Counted from the first letter of the stretch, positions 1-14,600 are shown. The stretch is 64,000 nt of DNA from Undaria pinnatifida (GCA_012845835.1 JABAKD010000020.1:17522944-17586943), one strand, 5' to 3'. The notes: a model not told the origin generated them from the sequence alone. Numbers and translations are program-made.

Positions 1-44
1 GTAGAGTTGCTGATCCCCCCCCCCCCCTCCACATAATATGATTG

Positions 45-135
45 TGATCGGTCTCGGCGTTCGAGGGTCTATGGACCCGACAGACTTCAGCCATTCATAA
101 CAGCGATTACCCCCCCCCCCCCCCCCCCCCCCGCC
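45..135 (-). repeat. Poly(G)-headed dispersed repeat, family R1, truncated copy
   Basis: GAGGGTCTATGGACCCGACA and the following bases resemble GAGGGTCTATGGTCATACGA in the copy at 24130-24446. The copy ends in a C tract of about 21 bases at 111-133, the complement of the poly(G) head. Confidence 0.45.
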
Positions 136-275
136 GACTCCCCCAAACACGGGTGCAGAAGATTCTAAGAAGTTTTTGGGCTCCAAGCATGAGGAGCTCG
201 CTCAACATCTCACCCGAAACATAACTTCGAAGGCGTTCCTTCGCGCAACCAAACCAACATTTATATGCTAAACAC
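130..275 (-). repeat. Dispersed repeat family R2
   Basis: It contains GCAGAAGATTCTAAGAAGTT, CTCACCCGAAACATAACTTC and GAAGGCGTTCCTTCGCGCAA, the reverse complement of the R2 order. It adjoins an R1 poly(C) tract. Confidence 0.55.
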
Positions 276-472
276 TATACTATATTGTAAACACTATGTA
301 GTCCTAAAAAAAAATCGCGCGTAAAGTTACCATACAAACATATATTTCGATAGTTTCACGCTTGAGGACCCCTACCGCGCTATAGAGGGATGGCTCCCGC
401 ACTATAGAGGGATGGATCCCGCACTATAGAGAGATGACTCCCCTCATCTATTTGCGCTTAGATCGTCTGCAC

Positions 473-3400
473 CTTTGGACGTCCGGTGGTGTTGACGTAA
501 ATCGTGGACCCTCCCCTCGCTAAAGGGTAGGTAGGGCTTGGCAATGACAGGTTTGCCGCGGTGGCGGGGTTTGTCGAGCGTCCGAGTATCCAGTCCTCGC
601 TACCTCCCGTGCCTACGCCGTTGGCGCCGAGCGAGAACGAGCCGGCCCACGTCACGTTCGGGCTAACGTCTCCGCTTTCGACTACATACGAGAACAGCAC
701 CTGGGAATCGGTTTGTGTTGTACATTATAGCAGGGTGGGTGGGAGAAGGTGGATTATTTTTCTTTTTTTTTTGCGTTAGAGAGAAGAGGATGGAAGAAGG
801 GTTAGTTAATCGATTTGTTACGTGAAGAAGGGCGGCGGGGGGGGGAAAGGTGGATAGGTTTATTGCGCGTAGGAAGAGGCTTGACGAAAGTTGCATCAGT
901 TTGTTGCATGATGGTAAAGAAAGGGGATGAAAGAAGGTGGATCGGTCAGTTTGTGTGTAACGGGGGGGGAAGGAAGAGGAGGCGTTGGAGAGAGCTGGGA
1001 GGCAGCATTTATTGGGCCTGAAAAAAAATTGACAGAGATTTTTTTTTGTATCTTTGGCGCAAATAGAAGGACTCGTTGGTGGTCGACGCCGCGGGTACGC
1101 GGTCCCTCGACAGGAGACGAAGATAAACCCGTCTACGAGAATGTAAAAGGGTAAGGGTGAGGGCCGTGCGGAGGTCGACCTGAACACGATCACGCACCGC
1201 CAAGGATCTAAGCCTACGCCGCCAGTAATCACACAACAGTGGAGGCGGTGTGCCTACTTTTTTTGTGGACCCGACACGACGAGACCCGACCCGAATCGAC
1301 CCGCGAGTTTTAAAAACTCCTGATTCGACCCGGGGGCCGAGCAATGACATTATAGCGGTAGTGGGTAGTGTGGTCAAACGGAAATGGTTTAGGGACAAAA
1401 AGTGCCAGCCCTGTCCTAGCTAGCTGGCCGCGATATCGCGTTTCTGTCGCCCGGCCCTCACCTCCGTCCCGTCTTCGGATGTAGCATCGAGCAACGCGTG
1501 CGTCCCTGTGTCCAGCAGGAGTCTGGGAGAGCCAGTGACGGACACGGGCCGATCGAACACGACCCGCACTTCAATCTGCCCACGGGTCGCGCATAAAAAC
1601 GACGACACCGGCACGAACATGAATGGATTGGTTGAACGAGGCGGCTTGTCGTATATAACGGGTGGGCGGTGACAGCGATGAAAGCGGTATCGACAGCGGT
1701 TAGAACATCAGTGATGCATGCACATTCCAATGTTGAACTTCAAATGGTTTTTCTTCGACGCCGTCTATCAGCGCGTAAGCTATGCCACACTCGTGTTGGG
1801 TGTGGGACAATGAAACTACCTATACACGCGGGAACGCAGGGAGACAAAGCCGAGAAGGAGAAAAAGCGGGCACAACAATCGGGAACATACCACCGCGTCA
1901 CCAACAATAGAAACGTGTCACCCGGCTCAGATCACCCTCTAGGACCAGCTTATTTTGTAATATTTTTATCGTCTGGCGGATTGAGAAACTAAAGCTTGAG
2001 CTCACCACACTTCGACGTCTTGTCATACACGTCGTGTGTCAATTTAAACTTAATTGTATTCGCAATCCAGCGCTACGAGCAACGTTTTTCGTTTTTTTTC
2101 TTGTATTTTTCAATTTTTTGCCACCTAAGAAATGTGCCACATGAGCGTCAACGTCGACAACACACAAAAAACATCCCCAGAAAACAGATACGTTTATCAT
2201 ACACAGTGATCAGTTTTTCGATCGCTCATGTTTTTTCTACCTCTTCGCCGACGGTGTAGACCCCTCCCCACGGAGAACTTTCTTTCGGGCTGTAGAGATC
2301 CACCACGCTTGGCGGGCTTGCGTCGAGCTCGATCCCAACGTGGCTCAGGTTGAAGCCCCACAGCTGGGTTTGGTTGATTGCGCAAAAAACAAAACCAAAG
2401 GGGGGAGTTAATTATTCAAGAAGAAATACGATAGTCGTGCAAGCCTTAGGGGGTTGACACGTGCTAGTGGTAAAAGGACGAGTCATCCCACGGTAGAGGT
2501 TGCGGTCGTTAGACTAAAGGTTAGTGTGTAGTTGTTAGGGCTAGCGCATAGAAATGATGGTCGGGTTGCGCGAACGAATGTCTTCGAAGAGGTACGTGTT
2601 TCGGGTGATATATTGAGGTCCTCGTGTCCGGAGCCCAGAAATTTCTTAGAAACTGCTGCCCCCCCATAGCGCGGGAGGACTCGTGCACGGTGTGTGTGTT
2701 CCGAGGCTCTTAACCTGATGAGGCGCCTTTTTTTCCCTTCAAGGTTATTGGCTTGAGGAGCTCTATCCCTCGTCCAAAAAACTGATTGATTAGTAGTGTA
2801 GGGAAAGCTGAAAGTGCAACCCGATTTATCAAGCCCGTGCATGGCCTAGGAATAAACAGATTTTTATTCAGATTGGCAAAAAAAACGGCATTTTTTGTTA
2901 AGGAAGTGAAGCCATTCAGGAACTGTTTTTGCCAAAAAACGGTATACCTGCCTCTATTGTAGCACGTGCCGTTTCGGTTTTAAACATGCAATAGTAAAAA
3001 CTGCGTAGCAGGTACTCGTCAGTATTATTACTTCATATGATATATTCGCTCGAGAGAGGCAACAAGGAGGCCTATGTGGCCGTGGTATCTGTTTTTACAT
3101 TGTTTCATTCCAAATTAAGACATCAACTAAGTTCCATGTTGGACGGAGACGATAAAAAAAAGACACTCATACCTGGTATAAATTTTTTACGGTAGAGTGA
3201 GGCGATACTATACACATACTCGTAGTATATACTAGTATATGATAGTGTGTAGGGTATCCCGCGGTGAAGTTAACTTATTAGACTAGTAGTATTTTAAACA
3301 ACAAAATGTTTTTAATACGTCAGCTCTGAGTTCGATCATTGCAAGGGTCGATACTCATATTCGCAAGCAGCGTGATCGGTCGCGCGTTATTTTCATGATT

Positions 3401-6400
3401 GTTATTATTATCAGGGTTCAGGTCGGGACGGGTTTTATTGTCGGGTCACAACGGGATGGGAATGCAATGTGCCGGGATACTTTTGCCGGGTTGCAGGGAC
3501 TAAGTTTTTTGCCGGTACCGCCTTCGCGGTATCCGGGACAATCTAAATATGCTGGTACTTTTGCCGCCGGGAACGCAACATGCCGGGACCGCCTTCGGCG
3601 GTACCCGGTACAGCAAAATGTGCCGGTACTTTTGTCGCCGGGAACGCAACATGCCGGAAATTGATGTGAATGAAGTAAACCAGCTAGCTAGCCTAACCGG
3701 CAGAACGGTTGGCTTCGCAAGGTCATCAGAGGGGGACGATTGCACCCGAACCAGGCACAGACACCTCGGCCGACGCGGCCCCTGCACTACTTTCAGCACA
3801 GGGGTTCCCATCCGAAGCGCCCATTGTTCTGCTGGACCGCACACGCTAGGAGGTGTGGACAGGTGGCTGGTGTTGGTCTGCACGGCTGCCCTCCACCCAA
3901 TAAAAAATGGTTGTTTCTACCGAAAAGGAACCCGCCCCGAACGAAAAAAAAAAAAAAAAATGGATCTCACAGCACCGAAAAAAAAAAAAAATCTGCAGAA
4001 TGAAAAAAAAACACTCGAAAGAAAAAAAGAAAACCTGTTTGGAAGGAAACGAACCCCGCACTTGGATCTTATAGAGTTACACATCATCTCCCAGACCACT
4101 CGGCCAGTGAAGAACTGCACGAAATCCCGGCAATCCATTATACCGGTACCTTTTTGCCGGGATTTTATTATGCCGGTACTTTTTGGGCGGTATCCGGTAC
4201 TCTAAAATGAACCGGTACTTTTTTGTCGGGATTGCAATATATATGCCGGTCCCCTTTGGGCGGTATCCGGGACTCAAAAATCACGTGGGTTCATCCGGGC
4301 CCTAGTGCCATTTGCCGGGATGTTCTAAACGGTTACCGGGACTGCGTTTTTTGCCGGTACCGCCTTCGGCGGTATCCGGGACCACCTAAATATGCCGGGA
4401 TATGCCGGTATCCCGGATCCCGCCCGCTAGGGTGGGATTTTGACGTCGGGATTTATCCCGACCTGAACCCGGATTATTATTAGGCTTGCCATCCGACAGT
4501 GTGCTGTGTGAGTTTCAAAATTGATCGCTCAAACTATTCCCTAAAGGAAAAAAAACTCGGCAAGAAGACGAAAAATTTGCACAAAGTCTAAACTCCCTTC
4601 TATGCCTACTCCCCTCTTAAGCCTCATCTACCGTACTCCACGTGTTGTCCTTTGCCCCCCTCCTTCTCACTACGTGTTCTTTATATTCTATTCTTAAACC
4701 CTATGTCGCATCCAAGCTGCATCCCCACTCGGTCGGTGTGGGGTTGTTTCTTGCTAACTCAACACACACATCAGTTATGTTGCATCTTCAATGGAGACGA
4801 TATATATGAAGTCTGGAGAACGACGAGGTTTAGGTGATGCGAGATGATGTGCGCTCACGGTTGGTTCAGTTCTATTCGGGAAAACATCGTCCAAAGCCAA
4901 CCCAACCCAGCCGCGGCCCCCTTTGGCGCCTTGTCGACCACCCGGTCTTCCTGTGAACATGTAGACCGTTGGGTAGATGCAGTGCCGTGAGTTGGTTGGG
5001 ACGTCACGGCTGCTAATAGTTAGGTTATTGCACGGAATAAAAAAGTAATATATCCGAACTTCTTGTTTATTTTGGTCAACACCACACGCCGAGTACGCAC
5101 ACTCGCCAGCTATAGACGCAGACACACTGAAGTCCGCCCCTTGCCGCCCGCATCAAACCGCAACGTATGATAACACGACTGTGCTGTGTAATAATACAAC
5201 TGTACGGGTGTTATAATACAATTGTATGGTATCATAACACCACCGTAGTAGTGTAACTTGATACAACTGCAGTACAATTTTATTACAATACCTAGTCAAC
5301 CGGCTAATCGAGCTAAACTAGCTAATAAGTCATTGGGAATATTGTCAGGCAACCCATAGGCCTGTCTGTCTGCGTAGAGGGAAATCAACGCTCGGGCTCC
5401 TCACCGACAGATTCGCCGTTGCGCCGTTCCAGTTAGAAGCTCGGCACCCCGCCGTGCAGTTTATTGTCGCCGGGTTCGAATAATCGTTGGCGATATCGAG
5501 CACAGACGTATCGGCCCCGGTCTCATTGTCTCCCGTAAAGTCGTACGAGAAGACCCATTCGCGTGTCCCCGTTCCCCCAACTATTGTCGCCTTGCCCCCG
5601 TTGCTGAGGGAGAGGGTCGGGAGCGCGCCGCGCACGCCGGAAGTCTCCAAGAGGACTTCGTCGGAGAACTCGACAGTGATACCGATAGCCTGCATCGATC
5701 GCCGTATATTATGAGAAGCAGCGAAAACGAAAAGTACGGTGGGCGTCAGCTGTGACTCTCTTCCGATCGATCGATACTCAACGTTTGCAAGCAGCTGTCC
5801 GTATTTTGAAAAAACCGCGAAGATATCCGAAGTCAATCAACCGGCACACGCGTGGAACGATTTTATACACACTACGATACCTGTAACCCTAGACCCCGCA
5901 AACCGCGCCCTCCGGCTCTTGGAAGGCAGCGTCACAAGTTTCTGTCTTTCGAACCGCGACCAAAGAAAGAGCGACACCTTTTTATGAGTTGCCTAAAGCG
6001 CCCGCCGACCATGAACGCGCACAAATTGAAAACAACAGGTGACGGCATATTTAAATTTCCTGCTGCGTGAGTTTCCAGCGGTATCTATACTGCGTTTACG
6101 AGAGAACAAGGATAAGGAAGATTGAGGGGGGAGCATCGAAGGAACACGCTGTTACCGCTGAGAACCGTGTCCCGAAAAGTCGACATTTTCGGGGAATATT
6201 TGCATAATTAAAATTATTTACGCTTTTTTGCGATGTATGATTCTGCCTCGTACTTCATGACCACAAAGTTTGTACCGGCTATCTCTTCAGAACTAAAAAT
6301 TTCGCTCGAGCTCTGGATGCGCTGTACGTTGAGGAGGTAAAGCTGTACGTTGAGGAGGTAAAATTAACAGCATAACGTAAATAACACAATACACACACGA

Positions 6401-8662
6401 TTTGTTTATCACACCCGGAACCGTATTTTCCAAGCCTTTCTTCCGTCTGTATGGAGCCGGGAAGGCGAATAAAAGGGCCGACACTTTGATTGAGGGATCA
6501 TCGCGGCAAATCAACCCCTTTAAAGCCCCAGAACCCCTCCCTATACTAATTCGAAGTAAAAGTTTGTCCCCAACGCGGGATTACGGGTGTGAAAGCGGTA
6601 AAAGCACATTCCGAAGCGACAAACAATACGTCTAATTTTTGTTTTGTAACTTCACTCCCGTTAAGAGGAGTGCAACACGCTTAACATTAGACCCAGGATT
6701 TCTTTTTCAAGAAATGAAAAAATGACTCATCAGTAGCGGCTCCGAACACGTGATTGTCTGCCAACGCCTTCGATTATGATTGTTGTATATTATACGCTTA
6801 ACATGAGACCCAGGATTATTTTTTTTCAAGAGTTGAAAAAATGACTCAACAGTAGCGGCTCCGAACACGTGATTGTCTGCCAACGCCTTCGATTATGATT
6901 GTTGTATAACGCAAATCACCACGATACCCCCCTCGTACAATCGATTTTCCATCGGCGAGGAGGGATGAGACCTTCCGCTTTCATCTCTAGTAGGCCAGTT
7001 TGCCCATTCTTCTTCTCTTTTTCCCCTGTCTGGTACTCTTTTTTTCATGTTTTTTTGCTGGAAAAAGAGCAGCAATGCTACCAAGTTTCTCCCCCCAATT
7101 GTGCATTTTCTGCCCGAAATAAAAAACGCAATTATGCCCACTTTTATGCGCTTTAAAACCCACAATTATGCCAAGCTAACTGTTATCATAGTGGACACGA
7201 ACCTGATGCCGACCCCGAGTTCGCTCGCGATCAACACATTTCTATACAGGACATAACACCTATTAAGAAACAGGAAATAAGGAAAAGCGAGGCTGAAATT
7301 TTACAAGAAACTAAGAACTTCGTGATCCGTTATACTGAAGTTAGTGTATCGCGCACCCCTTCTTCAACCAGAACATGCAGCCTGGGCCAGCGCTGCTGTA
7401 GCTTATCTGGAGTGTAATAAGAGTGGCCTCGAGGGCACAAAACAATATCATACTCTGCGGATCATCAGTATAGAACAGCGAGATAACGTGTTAGTTGTAT
7501 AGCGCTCTCCACTAGACCTGTATAACTAGCAGAAGGTCGACGAGGTGCTCTCTCAGGAACATCTCTACGTCGAAGTAAATATTCTCGCGTGACGATGACG
7601 ATTGCCTTGATGTGACGTGCTAAACTTGCACCATAGAGGGACCACTAGTGTAGCGTAACAAACAGGCTAAGAAGAAAAGCAAGCTGACATTGACGGGAGC
7701 ACAAGAAATCAGGGCGCCGTTACACTGAAGTTAGTGCCGAACGCCTCTTCTCCCAACTAATAAACCCGGCGTGGGTCAGTACTTCTGCTCCTTATCGGGA
7801 GTCCTGTGCTGCTGTGTGTAAAAAACACGAACGTTTAACTACCTGCCCAATTCCATAGGACCCGCTCGGCGTATCGCTCGACACCCCGACGACGTACGTC
7901 GCTCTAGCACCCGATGTGTCCACGGTTACGTTTTGCGCGACAGGAACACCGGTGGCGCGAGCGCCTTGAGAGTTAGATAGCACCAACGAGGCGCCAACGC
8001 CGCGACCACCTTGAATAGTCTGCTGCCATATCGAGGTGCTCGATTTTTTCGGGCAGCCCGACTAGAACAGGCGGAGTGAGGCGCAGCAAGGGGGGAAAGG
8101 GGGGGGAGGGGGGGATCATCGTACCATGCAGGAGGGGCGGGGGGTCGGGGGGATCATCTCATCATGCAGGGGGCGGGTGAGCGTACTCGATTTTTGCTTA
8201 CCCTAGTCATTTGGCCATTGACCCTGGCGTCTCTACAATGCTGGGACAGAGCACGTCGGGTTTTCATCGAGCAAGCAGGCATTGCTTGCGCCCTGAGGTC
8301 GGGGGAGAGAGCGTACTATTCTTTTTTTTGCCTAAGAGACGTAACCATTGACCACGCATCCCTCTCGAGACGAAACACCGTCCCTGACGACGTCTTCACC
8401 GTTTGGGCGCTCACTACGGTATTGTTCCATATGTTAGGAGAGGGGGGAGTTGCCATGTTCCATGTTCGAGAGATACCACATCCAGCAAAAGTAGTATCAG
8501 CTAGCTGTAGCGCGCGTGAATACAGACAGCACAGTGGCATCTGTAAATCTGAACGGGTGCCAAAAAAAAGGTGTCGTGACGGGAAGATTCACACACCTCA
8601 TGGCACAGAGCGTTGGGGTAGAAGCGGTAGCCCAGATTGCTCGAGTAGTCTCCCATTTGCAC
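473..8662 (-). CDS. Exons 15-20 of giant repeat protein: Ig-like repeats 4-6
   Basis: Exons are 8597-8662, 7843-8019, 5405-5689, 2241-2363, 1462-1575 and 473-703, all phase 0. The 22-codon exon 15 encodes VQMGDYSSNLGYRFYPNAL, exactly the V.vGDyS..L.y..NAL segment expected between exons 14 and 16. Exon 16 ends SGSYGIGQ and exon 17 begins AIGITVEFSDEV; exon 18 ends GVYTVGEE and exon 19 begins IEVRVVFDRPVSVTGSP; exon 20 begins VLFSYVVESGDVSPN. Exon 20 ends at a probable AAG|GTGCAG donor at 473, so at least one more exon lies left of the window. Confidence 0.83.
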
Positions 8663-11600
8663 CTTCACGGTTATCGAGCGAAAAAAAAAAAGTTAAAAAA
8701 AGTTCTCGGTAAGAGGAAGTGAGACGAGACGGTTGTTGGAAAGGGTAAAGCAAGCGCGTCTTGCGACTTTTTGTACCTAAGGCCGTAAGTCGCTAGACCC
8801 ACTTAACCCCGGCACCATGCTAATGCTCGCGGGCAGCCGCCATACGGCAGCCGAAGTAAAAGATTCACGGGCACTAAGCACCGGCATATACAACGTCGGT
8901 TTGAGCCGAGTAAATGCGGTGGAAACCCGAGCCAATGAGCTTTAACAAATGGGCAAAACATATTAGTATATGTATTTTAAAAACTGAAAAATACACTTCA
9001 GCTGTGAGATCGACCAAAAATGATTTTTTGATCGAATATATATATCTGACATACACTACATCATGCACGCACCTCGTACTGGAAGTAGAGAGTTGTCGAC
9101 CCGTTTCCCCCGTCGAAAAACGCCTCCCTTGTTCTCGTGCAGTCGAGGACCAGCACTGGCGAGCCCCCGACGACCGTAACATTTTTGTCGAACGACACAG
9201 CCAATCGCACCACGTCATCCACACTGTACGTTGAGTTGTCGGCGGTGCCGGGTGCCAGAGACACGGACATCGGGTACGGCGCAGCGCCGTCCAGGGCTAC
9301 TCTGGAGGTATCCGCTAGACTTTTTCCTGTGGGAAGAATCAATGCAAAGCGAGACCGCGAAGATGCAACCGGGGGGCGGGGGGCGGGGGGGGCTTACTCA
9401 TTTGTTGCTTGCTTTAGTCATGTGACCATCGACCACGCATCCCTTTCGAGACGGAGCAACTTTCTTACTCCTACTAGAGACTCCTCCAACATTTGGGCGC
9501 TCCTTAAGCTTCTTCCATATACTACATAGAAACTGTTTCTTTATCCTATCCCCGTCCTGTTTCGCCGTCTGCGGCCACTATCTATCTCCTAGGATAGCGA
9601 TCGTTTTCTCGCTGCTCTCTTGCTCTCTAATCTATCAAAGTCTTCCATGTCACATACATACGTTTGATTTCCTCATCTTCTCCTCTAACGCATCCCGTTC
9701 CTCCTTGTATATCTCACACTCTCCTACTATGTGAGTCCTATTCTATTGTTGTGCCACACGAGCACATACTTGAAGCCACATCCTCCTCCTCCCGACTACT
9801 GGTACATCTTGTTCTTCTTTCTGGTAGGTTCAGGACCCCTACACAAAATCGCAGTTTCAGCTTTTGGGGGGGGGGGGCTAAGACGGAGAACAGGTATCGA
9901 TAAAACACAGCTGGGTTGACCGAGGGCAACGCTGAGACGTCATCATGAGCTATCTATTAGCTGGTAACATAATCATAACTTTTGATCAATCTTATGGCAG
10001 GAGGAAGGCCGGCGGCGGTGGCGGCGGGGGGGGGGGGGTGAACTCAGTTTGTGCATGGCCGTAGTCGTATGACCATGGACCCTCGCATCCCTACTACGCC
10101 GAGACGGAGCACGTCGGGTTTTCACCAACCAGGCAGATATTGCTTGCACCAAGCCCGAAGCGCCGTGAGGTGTTCGGCGAGTGTGTGTGTGTGGGGGGGT
10201 ACTCATTTGTTGCTTGTCATATTCGTCATTTTGGCCATTGACCACGGATCCCTTTTTCGAGACGGAGCACCGATTCCACTCCTACAAGAGACGCCTCCAA
10301 GCATTTGGGCGCTCCTTACGCTTCTTCCATGTGTTGCATTAAAAAACAAAATCTTGGTTGTGTTTGTCTCCTTCCTGTTAGAGGTGCATCATTTTTTTCT
10401 CAAGACATGCCCTTTTGAACCCAGAAACGGATTTGGAAAACAAACAAAAATGCCACTACTGGATGAACAATGCCATGGCCTACGTACGCGACGGAAATCA
10501 TGCAAAAAAAAATGGCCTATTTCCGACGAATTTTGGCTAAGGAGCGCCGCGCCATTCAGGAACCATTTCAGACGAAAAATGCCTCCTCTGTCGTAGCATG
10601 CGTCAAGATAAGTGTTTGGAGGAAGTATAGAACTCCCCAATAGGTTAAGAACTTCTCATGAGGTTAAGAGCCTTAAACAAATAAAGGTGCTCCTTTGGCC
10701 GTAGCTGGTGTCCTGACTCGACCTGAGGGAATTTTATCACCTCTCTGATCCGACTCGCGAGTCGGGGTGTAAAGCCATGAAAGTCCTGAAGAAAAAAGAG
10801 CCTAAAAGTAACTCACTAAATCTAAAAGTGCAACCCAACCCATCATGGCCTGGATGTGAAAAAAGATGTTCATACTTGTACATAGCAAAAAACGAAAATT
10901 ATTTTTTTTCGACGATTTTGGGTGAAGGAGCCCCGCCGTTCAGAACCAACAAAAATTTCCCCGAAAAAAATGCTACCTCTGTCGTAGCACGCGTCTCACG
11001 GGACGGGTCAGGTCCCGTCAGGAAGGAAGTTTTCTACATCTCACGGGACGGGCCAGGTCGGGTCGGGTCGGGTCAAGAGGTTTTTGAATGTCACGAGCTG
11101 GATCCGATTAGCCCTGACTAGACCGGGCTCGCGAGAAGTGACGTGGCTCCGGGAAAAGCCCTAGTTGTTTTTTTCCAACGGCTCAGAGCCGCTCTCGCGG
11201 GAGAGGCTACCCATGCTTTGCGCTTTCTAGGTTTTGTGACATCTACCCCGCCACTGGTTCGTTTGGTTACTATGTGCCGTCAACATATATAGCTTACGTC
11301 AAATCCGTTTTTTGCCCGAGGTCCAAGGCCATTCGCGCGAATTCTGGTCGAAGATCGGTGGTAAAGCCGGGGGGTACCCTCCCTCCCTCCCTCCTATTAG
11401 AGATGCTAATTGTCAGTAACCATCATGTCGTTACTTGATAACACTTTAAAGTCATCTGGTATACATTGATTGCCAGTTGTTCGTGCAACATACAGTTATA
11501 ATAAGTCTGAGTGTTGTCGCTTATCGATGCAGTACGTAGCAAGCACAAGTCTCAGCAGCAAAGCAATATCTTGGATACATGATGCACAGCAGCTTGCTGG

Positions 11601-14600
11601 TTAGTCATATCCAAAAGCTGGTACATGTACATAGTACGTACGAGTAATGTTAGAACAAAAAAATGCGGCGCAATAACGTACGGTTAGCAACATTCATGGA
11701 ATACGATTTCAGGTTAACGGTCGGGACGTTGACGTAGATAAACTCCCAGAAGCAAACCTCAGGGAACATTGCCATAGGTACGGTAGACCACGAGAAAGCC
11801 TCAGGAAACGTTGCTGTAGGTAGATCAGACATCTACCCGCAGAGTACACCTGTCCGTAGCATACGCATTGTGCCGTCTCGATCAGGTGATGGCCAGGCCC
11901 ACCTCGATCACTCCTTTTTACTCACCATCAGCTCTCATCTGCTGAGCAAATTAATCATCAATCAACATATCGGTCTGGGGTCGCCGAACAACATCTTCTC
12001 TGCTCGAGCTCTCTGCTCTTACAGTCTCACCTAACCGTGGCCTTCGTTTGCCTCAAATCATATATATATATATAGGCTGTGTCTTCATCGGGTCATCCGA
12101 AAGCGAGCCTACGAGCGTACACCAGCCAAGAGAGCTGATACACGCCACATGCCACCTAAGTTCAATAGGTTATGATCAACAGGTTATAGCCTCAAGAGCT
12201 TCACCTAAGAATCAATACCTCCTACCCATCGTTGGGCGGCACTACAGTGGTATTTACCTACGATGGGCAATTGAATTTATTTCGCTCGGAGCGCGAACAC
12301 AACATATCGAAACACTTTTTTCTTGCCTGCAGTACAGCTTTTCGATCCCTTTTACTCGTCCACAGAATAAATCGATAATGAACACTCTCTCTCTGCCTGG
12401 TTTTACCGCTACATATAAACGGAATGCTTTGATTGTGCGTCTCTTTATGTTTTCTTTCACCCTGTAGCCTTAGTCATTTCGTGTCTTGCTTCGAGAATTT
12501 TTCCAGTGTAATTTTGGCGTAAATCGCCCGACAGACAGCACGTTCCCACGTGTTGCGCGCCGGTGTTTAACCGTTTTTCGTAGGTCAATGTCCGCGTCTT
12601 ATGCTGGGACCGTAGAGTATCGCCGAAAACAACAAACCTGTTCCCAAACACATCAAATACGTCAACTAACTGCTGGTTCACAGCCCGTTCCCATCAATGC
12701 AACGGTGTTTCGCATGGAGCAATTCGCAAAGTTATTATCACGTAAAGCAACTACTATACTGCTCGACAGCATGTTCTCGTGAGTTACGTACCAACTTTGG
12801 TGGTTTTCTGTAGTATTGCTTCACAGCATGTTCTTATGAGTAACGTACCGGCGTCGATGGTTTTCCGCAGGTCAATGTCGGCGTCTTGGGTCGGGATTGT
12901 AGAATGGCGTCGAAAATATCCGCCATCGCCAACGTCCAGGGCATGGCGTCCATTAATGTCGAGAAGGGTCGTCGAGTCTCCCTCGACCACCTCGTATCTG
13001 TGGCAGCGAAACAAAATAAATGTGTCCACATTCAGGCAAATAAAAAAATGGAAGCAGAGCGAAGTCCTTCGTGATTAGGTAAAAATAGGCATATTTGACC
13101 ATGCCTTTTTTAAAAGCTTCGGGCAAAGACGAAACACGGATTACAAACATAGCACTTCGCGATGAAATACACAGGTTTGCTATTGTTTTTCGATGCTCCA
13201 GGCATCAAAAACGCGCAGAGTACGGCAAAAAGCACTCCGCGACGAACTACACAAGCAGTTTTTGGTCCTGCCATCAAAAAAATTCAGTTGGTGGTCCTGC
13301 AAGCAAAACATTCAGGCGAAAAAAAAAAACGCGGAGGATGCAGGAAAAAAATCAAAGAACTTCGCGGTGAAAATACACATTTTTGCGGGGGGTCTTGCTT
13401 ACGAAAGGTCTGTGATCAAATCTTCGTTGATCGTTTGGCGACGTGCTATCCATGCCGGCGGTACAAGCAATCCTATGTGATGTGATGGCAACTGAGTAAC
13501 ACGCCAGTAAAAAGTTGTCATGCCGTCACGTCGCCCCTTTTGACTGTAGTACCGGTATTGCACTTCCTGTCAAAAAGAACGGCGTTTAATGCCACGTTCA
13601 ACGCGGACGCGTGCAACGATAGAGTTGCCAAAAAAATATGTGTTAACCCAGGACGTTTTTTGCCGAAAACAGTTATGAATGACGGAATAGCCCTTTTTTT
13701 GGGAGGGGGAAAAAAACAAACGGATTGGCGGGGCCCCTTAGCTCAAAATCGTCGGAATTTCTATTTTTCTTGTTTTTGCAACATAGTCTAATGTTTCAGG
13801 TATTCCTAGGCCACAGAATTTTTCCTCGGGTTTCGCTTTCGTTTTTTTCTAAATTCGTTTTCGCCCTAGTGGGGTATACATAGAGCTCCTTTAGTGAAAT
13901 AAAGGGCTTCAGAAAAATAAATAAATGGTTCACCTCTACGGTAGTACCTGGTAGTCACGTGTCTGCGCATAACGTCCAAACTTTCGCCCGTTGTTCGATA
14001 CGATAGGCCTCTTGCCATCCCATCACGTCCCATCTCTTCAAATTAGGGTTACTTCGAAAAAAAAAAAAACGCAATCTTCCGAGGAATAAAAAAAAAGCGT
14101 GAGTTTTTGTGACATTTCAGAATTAAAAAGAAAAAGAAAGAAAGGAATTTGTGACGTTTTGCGTTCGTTAGGAGCGACCCGTTAACCAAACCCCCCCACT
14201 TTTGTTTGTTTTTTGGTTCCAGTCTTTCGGTCCAACAGCCGCCGTAGTAGCAATCCGCAACGACTTACTTGAAAGTCACGTCGTACGTTCCATTTCCCCC
14301 TGAGAAAAAGTCGGCTCTAGCCCCGCGCGTACCGGTGGTCAGGAAAAGCCCGATGTCAGCGAAGACCGCCACAGGCTTGGTAAACCTGACACAGCAGCAG
14401 TAGAAGTCGTTTTTCTTTTTCCGGGAGAAAAGGGACAGGATGGGAGAGTCATCCCACGGTATGATAGGAGCGCAGCATATTCCAAGAAGTTTCTCAGCTC
14501 CTAGCATGGGGAGAGCTCAAATATCTCAACCGAAACATGGCTTGGAGGGCGTTTTCGCTCGCGCAATCCGACCAACACTTCCATTGCGCTACGTAGTCCT

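Noticed and set aside
111-133. Long C tract as assembly filler
   Set aside because: Similar tracts recur at the same place in repeat family R1, so they are probably real sequence.
9300-9342. Exon 14 starting further upstream at an in-frame Met
   Set aside because: An acceptor after 9299 completes the split codon left by exon 13.
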